From Syntrophomonadaceae bacterium (GTDB lineage: Bacteria; Bacillota; Syntrophomonadia; Syntrophomonadales; Syntrophomonadaceae): a stretch of 6,648 nt of DNA. This document shows, in pieces, positions 1 to 4,999 of the stretch. A program made the position numbers and the translations under genes. How positions within the stretch are numbered: position 1 is the first letter of the stretch; each line of letters begins with the position of its first letter. The stretch covers positions 1 to 6,648 of the forward strand of contig JAISDD010000058.1 of assembly GCA_031265005.1 (NCBI GenBank), read 5' to 3'. Under the pieces are notes generated by a model. It saw nothing but the letters and a program-made list of their open reading frames with translations. It made no database searches and had not been told where the DNA came from.

Positions 1-100
1 TTGGCTTTGCAGCCTGAATTTCATGACATGTTTATAAAAAACATAAATTTTGAATAGCAGTAAATGCTGCAACGTAAACCCGACAGTTGGGTAATAAAGC
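1..100. other. Left edge without a firm gene
   Basis: No recognisable gene. On the plus strand a reading frame is open from base 1 to a TAG at 55-57 (18 codons, ending ...FIKNINFE) and could be the tail of a gene entering from the left, but it is too short to judge. On the minus strand a frame is open from about 105 to base 1 without similarity I recognise. Two short dyads are present (GCAG/CTGC at 57-70, and CCCGA/TTGGG with one G-T pair at 78-90). Neither has a T-run, so neither is called a terminator. Confidence 0.3.
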
Positions 101-193
101 CTATATTAAAAAATAAAACGCGTTTAACAAAACTCTATTATCTATTTTGCGTTTGCGGGTTCCGCTTTCACGGCGTCCGCGCCCACTCTTCAT
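101..193 (-). pseudogene. Possible IS5-type transposase N-terminal remnant
   Basis: A minus-strand frame runs from ATG at 193 to TAG at 101-103 and encodes 30 residues. It begins with a Gly/Arg-rich stretch and ends in RKIDNRVLLNAFYFLI. By memory this resembles the N-terminal region of IS5-family DDE transposases, where a basic GRxR-like segment is followed by 'RKxDxRxxLNAIxYxLxTGCQWR'. The TGCQWR part and the whole catalytic domain are missing because the stop comes right after FYFLI. No second frame in 1-100 clearly continues it. No ribosome binding site of note precedes the ATG. The stretch around 147-185 is more GC-rich than its flanks, which fits a foreign piece. The match is short, so chance similarity is possible. 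Confidence 0.4.
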
Positions 194-203
194 TAAGTAT
201 CAA

Positions 204-232
204 TTGACAAAATTACTAAGGTGCCTTATAAT
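204..232 (+). promoter_or_regulatory. Consensus sigma-A promoter of the marR-MFS unit
   Basis: TTGACA at 204-209 and TATAAT at 227-232 are both exact consensus hexamers with an ideal 17-bp spacer. Transcription would start near 239, giving a leader of about 100 nt before the MarR start codon at 341. Such a strong promoter overlapped by a large dyad is the usual design for a tightly repressed operon. Confidence 0.88.
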
Positions 233-256
233 ATTAATAAGGCACCTTAGTAATTT
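210..256. promoter_or_regulatory. Twin-dyad operator, probable MarR autoregulatory site
   Basis: A perfect 20-bp inverted repeat has arms at 210-229 and 237-256 with a 7-nt spacer. Each arm contains its own dyad: TAAGGTGCCTTA (217-228) and TAAGGCACCTTA (238-249). Their centres are 21 bp apart, about two helical turns, so two dimers could bind the same face of the DNA. The left dyad covers the spacer and the first two bases of the -10 hexamer; the right one covers the transcription start. MarR proteins commonly repress from such sites. Only the right arm would be transcribed from this promoter, so a terminator hairpin is less likely. The identity of the binder is inferred from position. Confidence 0.72.
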
Positions 257-275
257 CTCGGCAAAGCAGAGAATT

Positions 276-291
276 AAGGTTGTACAATCTT
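276..291. promoter_or_regulatory. 16-bp near-palindrome in the marR leader
   Basis: AAGGTTGTACAATCTT is symmetric except for one G/T pair and has TTGTACAA at its centre. It lies in the transcribed leader, about 35 bp downstream of the twin-dyad operator and about 50 bp before the MarR start codon. It could be a second operator for another dimeric regulator or an accessory site. Chance is possible at this length. Confidence 0.25.
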
Positions 292-340
292 GGGAGAGTG
301 TCTTGGCCGATGAATAATTCCACAGGTGAGGAGAAATCAT

Positions 341-883
341 ATGTATTCTAAAAGTATTGATCTAACCGAGCAATTAACGCGAATTGTATGGCTCTTTCAC
401 CGGTACTATCATAAAAACCATATGCAGTACGGTCCGATGGGAGATCCGCAAAGAGGGCAAGGCAAAATATTGGTCATTTTGAAGGTACGGCCTGAAATCA
501 GCCAAAAAGACTTATCTTCTATGTTGGATATGCGTCCTCAATCTTTAGGAGAGTTTCTTGCCAAGCTGGAGAAAAACGGCTATATTGCGCGGACGCCGTC
601 GGAAACAGACCACCGGGTCGTGAATATTAAGCTGACTGAAAAAGGAAGGGCGGTCACAGAGCAGGAATTCAGCTATGACAAGATATTTGATTGCCTGAGC
701 GAGGAAAAGCAAGTGAATTTAAGTAATTATTTCAGCCGTATTATCGAAACATTTGTAAGGGAACTTGGTGAGGAACCGCCCGAACCCGTCTTTGGTCCGT
801 GCGCACATGACGGGCGCTTTTCTGACGGTCATTTTCACGGATATTCCCATCGGAGAAAGCTTAGAAGACGCCGAAGAAGGTAA
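341..883 (+). CDS. MarR-family transcriptional regulator with His/Arg-rich tail
   Basis: This 180-residue protein is a winged-helix regulator, expected to act as a cytoplasmic dimer that represses the downstream exporter and itself until a ligand binds. Helices at about residues 5-30 and 110-142 would form the dimer interface. Residues 40-64 carry the HTH scaffold (SQKDLSSMLDM), 65-82 the recognition helix, and 83-105 the wing with the family signature D90-x-R92 ... LTEKG. The ATG at 341 is chosen because AGGAG at 329-333 sits 7 nt upstream; a GTG at 326 in the same frame overlaps that site. The tail (about 145-180) is odd: PEP-rich, then one Cys and five His among Gly/Asp/Phe, ending in RRKLRRRRRR. 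Promoter and twin dyad lie upstream; the exporter starts 66 bp downstream. The fold is certain, the ligand unknown. Confidence 0.92.
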   Translation: MYSKSIDLTEQLTRIVWLFHRYYHKNHMQYGPMGDPQRGQGKILVILKVRPEISQKDLSSMLDMRPQSLGEFLAKLEKNGYIARTPSETDHRVVNIKLTEKGRAVTEQEFSYDKIFDCLSEEKQVNLSNYFSRIIETFVRELGEEPPEPVFGPCAHDGRFSDGHFHGYSHRRKLRRRRRR

Positions 884-949
884 TCCAATCGGCTCTTGCA
901 GCGCTTTAAGCAGAAATATGAAATTTATAAGAAAGGAACTCCAATATAT

Positions 950-2404
950 ATGGTTATAAGAAGAACAAGCCTGGTTACAGCGCTCATGCTGGCTATGTTT
1001 TTAGCGGCGGTTGAAGGAACCATAGTTACTTTGGCTACACCCAGCATTGTCAAGGACTTGCAAGGATTTGAACTGATCAGTCTGGTTTTTTCGGTCTATT
1101 TATTAACTTCCGCCGTATCGACGCCGATTTATGGTAAGCTGGCAGATTTGTACGGCAGAAAAAATGTGCTTTCTATTGGGATTTTTATATTTTTGGCCGG
1201 AAGCTTTCTATGCGGATTGGCACAGAGTATGCTTATGCTGATTGTTTTCCGGGCCGTTCAAGGGCTGGGCGCGGGTTCGATATACACAGTTTCATTTACC
1301 GTCATCGGCGATGTTTTTTCCCTGGAGGAAAGATCCAAGATACAAGGCGGCCTGAGTATGGTCTGGGGAGTTGCGGCTCTCGTAGGGCCGTTTCTGGGCG
1401 GCTTCTTAATCGATGTTCTTTCCTGGCATTGGATATTTTTTATCAATATTCCTTTCGGGCTGTTGGCAGTTATTTTGCTGCAAAGGGCGCTCAAGGAAAC
1501 TTTTGAGAAGAAAGAGCGCCGCGTTGATTATGCCGGAGCTGTTACTTTATCATTGGCTATGGTCGTGTTTTTAAGTATTTTTTTGTTCAACCAGAACCAG
1601 GATTCCAACCGCGCTTTATTCCTTGCGGGATCGTCCGTGACAACGATTATACTGCTGCTGGCTTTCTATAGGATAGAAAGAAAAGCCCAAGAGCCAATGA
1701 TGCCTTCTGCCATATTTACCAAAACCAGCGTCATTGTAAACCTAATGTCTTTTATGGTTTATGCCGTGTTGATGGGGGTTAATGTTTATCTGCCGATATA
1801 TTTGCAAAATATTCTGGAATATCGCCCGACAGCGGCAGGATTAGCGATGCTGCCGCTGTCGCTCTCCTGGCTTATCGTTTCGTTTATCCTTGGAAAATTC
1901 TTGATCAAGTATGGAGGAAAAGCTGTAACGTTGGTATTTAATACTATTTTACTCATCAGCGCGTTATTGTTGTCCACGCTGGGCGTAGATTCCCCCATAT
2001 TATGGGTGTTGATATATGGTTTTATTATCGGTATAGCATTTGGAGGAGTTGTTACGGCTTTGACCGTCATTATCCAGGATTCTGTGGAATATAACAACAG
2101 AGGGGCCGCAATGGCAGCCAATGCATTGCTCAGAACGCTGGGGCAGACTATTGGCATCAGTGTATTCGGAAATATCTTCAACTTGTATATAACGAAATAC
2201 TTTGTTCAGCAAGGCATTGAAGGAGTAAATCCGAGTAACCTGTACCAGTCAGCCGCCGTTCATCCCGCGCTCACTGCGGAGCAAATAAGGCTTTCATTGA
2301 ATAGTTCCATACATGTCATTTTTATTGCCTTTATTATCCTCTCGTGCTTGGCAATAGCTTTATCAATTGCAATGCCTAAAATGATAAGGGACGGAGGCGA
2401 ATGA
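950..2404 (+). CDS. DHA2-type MFS multidrug efflux transporter (EmrB/QacA, YusP-like)
   Basis: This is a 484-residue inner-membrane, proton-driven drug exporter of the 14-segment DHA2 family. Visible motifs are TM1 with VEGTIVTLATPSIV (residues 21-34), motif A GKLADLYGRK (62-71) in the TM2-TM3 loop, motif B RAVQGLGAGS (101-110), motif C GVAALVGPFLGGFLID (140-155), and the family phrase WHWIFFINIPFG (159-170). Length is normal and the frame is intact. Where many EmrB-like proteins have Asp in TM1, this one has Glu22, a variant seen in Bacillus-type MDR transporters. The ATG at 950 is preferred: AAAGGA lies about 12 nt upstream and the protein starts as a short cytoplasmic tail before TM1. An in-frame TTG at 896 would add 18 residues. 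It follows the MarR gene on the same strand without a terminator and is probably co-transcribed. The MarR-MFS pairing recalls yusOP of Bacillus subtilis; substrates cannot be read from sequence. Confidence 0.92.
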   Translation: MVIRRTSLVTALMLAMFLAAVEGTIVTLATPSIVKDLQGFELISLVFSVYLLTSAVSTPIYGKLADLYGRKNVLSIGIFIFLAGSFLCGLAQSMLMLIVFRAVQGLGAGSIYTVSFTVIGDVFSLEERSKIQGGLSMVWGVAALVGPFLGGFLIDVLSWHWIFFINIPFGLLAVILLQRALKETFEKKERRVDYAGAVTLSLAMVVFLSIFLFNQNQDSNRALFLAGSSVTTIILLLAFYRIERKAQEPMMPSAIFTKTSVIVNLMSFMVYAVLMGVNVYLPIYLQNILEYRPTAAGLAMLPLSLSWLIVSFILGKFLIKYGGKAVTLVFNTILLISALLLSTLGVDSPILWVLIYGFIIGIAFGGVVTALTVIIQDSVEYNNRGAAMAANALLRTLGQTIGISVFGNIFNLYITKYFVQQGIEGVNPSNLYQSAAVHPALTAEQIRLSLNSSIHVIFIAFIILSCLAIALSIAMPKMIRDGGE

Positions 2405-2451
2405 GCAAAGAGGTTTAGGAAAACAGGAACAGAACAGTGCGGATTTTCCTG

Positions 2452-2470
2452 CTAGCGGCTAGGCCACTAG
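2452..2470. repeat. Short hairpin after the exporter gene
   Basis: CTAGCGGC and GCCACTAG can pair around a 3-nt loop with one mismatch. The following bases (TAGGTTGTTT) are only partly T-rich, so this is at best a weak terminator or attenuating hairpin between the exporter and the ABM gene. Confidence 0.3.
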
Positions 2471-2477
2471 TAGGTTG

Positions 2478-2506
2478 TTTACACTTGCTGCGGTTGAAGA
2501 GATTAT
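2478..2506 (+). promoter_or_regulatory. Possible promoter of the ABM-type gene
   Basis: TTTACA (2478-2483, five of six consensus bases) and GATTAT (2501-2506, four of six) are spaced by 17 bp. The predicted start near 2513 would give a short leader ending in the strong ribosome binding site at 2519-2525. It lies beyond the 2452-2470 hairpin, so the small gene could be expressed independently of the efflux operon. Confidence 0.35.
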
Positions 2507-2533
2507 CCCATCGATACTAAGGAGGTTAAAGTT

Positions 2534-2854
2534 ATGATTATTGAAGTTGTAACATTTACGGTACCTATTGAGAACAAAGAGCATTTTCAAAAGAAAATAG
2601 AAAAAAAGGCGGCAGTTGGGCTGGCGCCAGGTTGCATTGATGAAGAAATTTGGATAAATGAGGCAAAAGAAGCAATTGAATACGTCATCGTCAGCAAATG
2701 GAACGATAAAAAGGATTATCGGAATTGGATGATGGCAAATAAAGAGCATGCCGAAGAACATCGGAAAATGAATCAATATTATAAGGACCACCCAGAAATC
2801 CAGCGCCCTAAAATAGTGAAAAAAGTAAAAAGCTATGAATTATACCAATCATAG
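2534..2854 (+). CDS. ABM-type small monooxygenase-like protein (dimeric alpha/beta barrel)
   Basis: This 106-residue soluble protein fits the antibiotic biosynthesis monooxygenase / IsdG-HmoA superfamily: a ferredoxin-like fold that dimerises into a beta barrel. The pattern is beta (IIEVVTFTVP, 2-11), helix (14-26), PGC (32-34), beta (EEIWINE, then AIEYVIVSKW, 47-56), helix with W65 and HAEEH (72-76), and final beta KVKSYELY (97-104). In IsdG-type haem-degrading enzymes the key residues are Asn7, Trp67 and His77. Here W65 and H76 are plausible equivalents, one residue further apart, but the Asn position is Thr7. Haem degradation is therefore doubtful, and cofactor-free oxidation of quinol-like or aromatic compounds, or a non-catalytic role, is possible. 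AAGGAGG (2519-2525) lies 8 nt before the ATG. It follows the exporter by 129 bp on the same strand, suggesting a linked detoxification role, which is inference. Confidence 0.75.
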   Translation: MIIEVVTFTVPIENKEHFQKKIEKKAAVGLAPGCIDEEIWINEAKEAIEYVIVSKWNDKKDYRNWMMANKEHAEEHRKMNQYYKDHPEIQRPKIVKKVKSYELYQS

Positions 2855-2855
2855 G

Positions 2856-2888
2856 TTGGTTTTCAAAGCAGTTCGCTGCTGAAACCAA
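2856..2888. repeat. Hairpin immediately after the ABM gene
   Basis: Directly behind the stop codon, TTGGTTT (2856-2862) pairs with AAACCAA (2882-2888), and AGCAG (2867-2871) with CTGCT (2876-2880) around a TTCG loop, with an asymmetric internal bulge. No T-run follows, so it is not a classical intrinsic terminator, but its place suggests a role as transcript 3' end or stabiliser. Confidence 0.4.
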
Positions 2889-2895
2889 TGCTAAT

Positions 2896-2972
2896 CAGAG
2901 TGAAAGAGGGATTTATCCGCCTCTGGGGGTGTAAATGGCAGTGTAAATATCATTTTGCGTCATTTCACTCTG
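2896..2972. repeat. 10-bp inverted repeat at the convergent junction
   Basis: CAGAGTGAAA (2896-2905) and TTTCACTCTG (2963-2972) are perfect inverted copies 57 bp apart. The right arm overlaps the last codons and touches the stop of the minus-strand coiled-coil gene. Inside, GAGG (2906-2909) can pair with CCTC (2920-2923), and GTGTAAAT occurs twice 12 bp apart (2929-2936, 2941-2948). It may end transcription from both sides or be a relic of a mobile element end. Neither is proven. Confidence 0.4.
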
Positions 2973-3325
2973 CGCAAGTAAGCGGTTTCAAGCTGCAACA
3001 CATCTAGTTTTGCTTCCACCCGCTCCAAAGAACTCAAAAGACGTTCGTTTACGTCGTTCTGGACTTCGCGGGCGTCAAACAGTGCGCGGATTTTATCGGT
3101 CAATTCATTTTCCATGCGGACTTGTCCGGCTTCAAGTTTGTCAACTTTAGTTTCTAAAGAGTCAAATTTAGTTTCTAAAGAATCCATTCTGGCTTCCATT
3201 TTAGTTTCTAAAGCGTCCATTCTGGTTTCCATTTTAGTTTCTAAAACGTCCATCCTGGTTTCCATGCGGCCCATGCCGCTTTCTACGTTTTGCAGTAATT
3301 TTAAAATTTCTGTTTCTTGATTCAT
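2960..3325 (-). CDS. Coiled-coil protein with hendecad/heptad repeats, function unknown
   Basis: I do not recognise a named family. The 121-residue protein is almost wholly alpha-helical and has no signal peptide or membrane segment. After MNQETEILKLLQNVES (1-16), residues about 21-60 are near-identical 11-residue repeats of the type METRMDxLETK, changing to 7-residue units (FDSLETK, VDKLEAG). Residues 61-121 continue as a less regular helix, ending in LQLETAYLRRVK. Leu, Met and Val occupy the core positions, so a parallel oligomer is likely. Proteins of this style, with the LExGQxRxE phrase (here LEAGQVRME), are common but uncharacterised in Firmicutes. The ATG at 3325 is supported by AAAGGAGA 6 nt upstream. 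The gene is isolated: the next minus-strand gene upstream ends about 190 bp away, and the ABM gene converges on it. The internal repeats are expected to vary in number between strains. Confidence 0.78.
   Translation of the reverse strand: MNQETEILKLLQNVESGMGRMETRMDVLETKMETRMDALETKMEARMDSLETKFDSLETKVDKLEAGQVRMENELTDKIRALFDAREVQNDVNERLLSSLERVEAKLDVLQLETAYLRRVK
3146..3265. repeat. In-frame tandem repeat, 33-bp units with a 21-bp unit
   Basis: Three 33-bp copies (3167-3199, 3200-3232, 3233-3265) differ at only a few positions, and a related 21-bp copy (3146-3166) shares the first 14 bases. All share TTTAGTTTCTAAA on the plus strand. Unit lengths are multiples of three, so copy-number change would add or remove 11 or 7 residues of the coiled coil without breaking the frame. 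Confidence 0.85.
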
Positions 3326-3376
3326 GTTTTTTCTCCTTTATTTAGTAAACAATTACGGTTAGTTCCTAATCATTTT

Positions 3377-3493
3377 AACGACTTGGCCGGCCAGCTCATA
3401 TACTCTCATCTCAATCCTTCCCCGCCAACAGTTACTATGGCTAGAAAGCGACTGTAAACGGATTTTTGTTTTTTTTATCAGTACCAAGTCGTT
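3377..3493. repeat. 10-bp inverted repeat pair in the gap between two minus-strand genes
   Basis: AACGACTTGG (3377-3386) and CCAAGTCGTT (3484-3493) are exact inverted copies separated by 97 bp. The 10-bp palindrome TGGCCGGCCA overlaps the inner edge of the left copy. Between them lies a T-rich run (about 3462-3476). There is no room for a transposase. A miniature element, a regulatory pair or chance are all open. No convincing intrinsic terminator for the DUF1015 gene was seen here. Confidence 0.35.
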
Positions 3494-3516
3494 TCTATAA
3501 AAAGCACGGAGCCATA

Positions 3517-4818
3517 TCAGTGATTTAAATAGTTAATTATTAAACCGGTGATTAACTTAGGATAAAAATAAGTTGATTTCTGGGGCATTTTGTCTTTAGC
3601 GTCAGCTACTTTTACAATGTCTTCGACTTTGGTTGGATTCAAGATTATACCCAATTGACGTTTTTTGCTGTCTACTTGTTCAATCAGCCATGATATGTCG
3701 CGGGTATAAGCTAGATTATCCTGGTTGCGCCGTTCCTCTTCTCCTATATTAAGCAAATTGTTTAAGATTAAATTATCAGCGATCGCGACATCTAAATTTT
3801 TCCAAGCTAGGGATTTTTCCGGCGGAAGCTTAGAAAAAGAGGACTTTTCATTTTTCAAAGTTAAAAAATATAGACATTTACCATCATAAAGCCCAATTAC
3901 GTGGTTCTTTTGCCCAGCTTTGGCCAATTCTTCAACAAAACCGGAGGGGGAATTTTTTGTTGTATATTTTTCAACTTTGAATAGAGGTTCCAGTTGCTTT
4001 AAAAAGGTGGAAATCTTGAAATCACTGACATTGCCGACAACGCGGTGAGTGGGCAGAACTACTAAACCTTCGTCATAAATATTGACTAAAGTAGTTAAAA
4101 CATAATCATATCCGTCGATCTTTTGTTCGGCCATTATACGGGCGTACTCTAAAGATGTTTCATAACGGTGATGGCCGTCGGCTATGTAAATGTTTTTATC
4201 GGACATGAGTGAAACGATTCTGCCGATGATGGCTGCGTCGGTTATGACCCATACACGATGCGCTTCTCCGGCTTCGTCGGTGATATTGATGTCAGGAACC
4301 AAGTTTTCGGCTAGAGCGCTTAAAGTATGGTCGATTATTTTTTCAGGGTCGGAAAATAAACCAAAAATAGAACTGAAGTTAGCTTTAGTAGCTCTCAATA
4401 GCTGTAAACGGTCCGCTTTAGGTTTGGAAAGGGTTTCTTCGTGAGGAAGAATATTGCCTTGAGAATAATCCTCAACTTTAAGGCCGCAGATAAAACTGTT
4501 TCTTACTACAGGTTGATTATCTATTTTAAAACATTGTTGATAGTAATAAAGGGCAGGTTTGGTTTCCCTTATTAAAATTTCATCTTCCAGCCATTTCTGC
4601 AAATACTTTTCAGCTCGCGAATAACGATTGTTTTCAGGAGTATCTTGAGGAAAAATGAGTCCTAATTCCAAGCGAATAATATTAGCCGAGTTTTCAGCAT
4701 AATAACGAGCTTGAGCAGCTTCGTCAATAATATCGTAAGGGGGCGTTACTACCGAAGCCAAATTGCCTATTTTTTCCTTGTTATAACGAAGTCCTTTTAT
4801 GGGGATGATGTTGGCCAT
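3517..4818 (-). CDS. DUF1015 / COG4198 family protein
   Basis: This is a full-length, 433-residue cytoplasmic member of the DUF1015 family. Family landmarks in order: N-terminal IIPIKGLRYN (4-13), VVTPPYD (23-29), ILPHEETLSKPKADRLQLLR (123-142), IADGHHRYETSLEYA (212-226), LPTHRVV (255-261) and the C-terminal MPQKSTYFYPKL (411-422). The His/Glu/Asp-rich PHEET and DGHHRYE motifs look like an active site or metal/nucleotide site, but I know of no firmly established function. From memory, homologues in Clostridia often sit beside serA/serC, hinting at serine or phosphoglycerate metabolism; no such neighbour is visible here. The ATG at 4818 is forced by an in-frame stop just upstream. The AGGAGG (4833-4838) lies 14 nt away, a longer spacing than usual. 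The gene diverges from the PHP phosphatase and shares its intergenic region. Confidence 0.9.
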   Translation of the reverse strand: MANIIPIKGLRYNKEKIGNLASVVTPPYDIIDEAAQARYYAENSANIIRLELGLIFPQDTPENNRYSRAEKYLQKWLEDEILIRETKPALYYYQQCFKIDNQPVVRNSFICGLKVEDYSQGNILPHEETLSKPKADRLQLLRATKANFSSIFGLFSDPEKIIDHTLSALAENLVPDINITDEAGEAHRVWVITDAAIIGRIVSLMSDKNIYIADGHHRYETSLEYARIMAEQKIDGYDYVLTTLVNIYDEGLVVLPTHRVVGNVSDFKISTFLKQLEPLFKVEKYTTKNSPSGFVEELAKAGQKNHVIGLYDGKCLYFLTLKNEKSSFSKLPPEKSLAWKNLDVAIADNLILNNLLNIGEEERRNQDNLAYTRDISWLIEQVDSKKRQLGIILNPTKVEDIVKVADAKDKMPQKSTYFYPKLITGLIINYLNH

Positions 4819-4863
4819 GTTTTATGCCCAATCCTCCTTATGTATAATTCTTTAGCACTTCAA

Positions 4864-4892
4864 ATTTTAGTACATGCTGAGTTCTTATGCAA
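4864..4892 (-). promoter_or_regulatory. Possible promoter of the DUF1015 gene
   Basis: On the minus strand TAAAAT (4864-4869) is a good -10 box, preceded 17 bp upstream by TTGCAT (4887-4892), a poor -35 that keeps only the TTG. Transcription would begin near 4857, about 40 nt before the ATG at 4818, leaving room for the ribosome binding site. No stronger candidate was seen in this gap. Confidence 0.3.
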
Positions 4893-4911
4893 TTATTTTT
4901 TATGGGCTTGT

Positions 4912-4952
4912 TGCTTAAATACTTGTTTAGTGCTTAAATGTTATGAAACATT
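4912..4952. repeat. Direct repeat and small dyad in the divergent intergenic region
   Basis: TGCTTAAAT occurs at 4912-4920 and 4931-4939, 19 bp apart. Immediately overlapping the second copy is a perfect dyad, AATGTT (4937-4942) and AACATT (4947-4952). The cluster lies 48-88 bp before the GTG of the phosphatase gene and upstream of the DUF1015 promoter candidate, where a shared regulator could act. The region is AT-rich, so chance is a real alternative. Confidence 0.28.
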
Positions 4953-4999
4953 AAAAAGTTAAGCGGCTGTTGTACCCAAGGGTTGTGAGGTGAAAAAAA

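Noticed and set aside
210..256. Large inverted repeat read as a rho-independent terminator
   Set aside because: The left arm overlaps the promoter spacer and -10 box, no T-run follows, and nested dyads point to a protein-binding site.
326..328. GTG start five codons before the MarR ATG
   Set aside because: It overlaps the ribosome binding site AGGAG that is ideally spaced for the ATG at 341.
896..898. TTG start for the exporter giving 502 residues
   Set aside because: The added 18 residues are polar and not typical, and the ATG at 950 has AAAGGA upstream and lies at the normal distance before TM1.
765..959. Plus-strand frame bridging the MarR and exporter genes
   Set aside because: It overlaps both genes in another frame, has no family resemblance and no good ribosome binding site.
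1786..2181. Minus-strand frames inside the exporter gene
   Set aside because: They lie opposite an intact MFS gene with clear motifs and show low-complexity shadow composition.
3146..3265. Regular 33-bp repeats as a small CRISPR array
   Set aside because: Copies are directly adjacent without spacers and encode the coiled-coil repeats in frame.
3114..3320. Plus-strand frame opposite the coiled-coil gene
   Set aside because: It is a Ser/Val/Leu-rich antisense shadow of the repeats, with no ribosome binding site and no family resemblance.
3484..3516. Terminator for the DUF1015 gene on the minus strand
   Set aside because: A T5 run is present on that strand, but the only preceding stem is about three base pairs, too weak to call.
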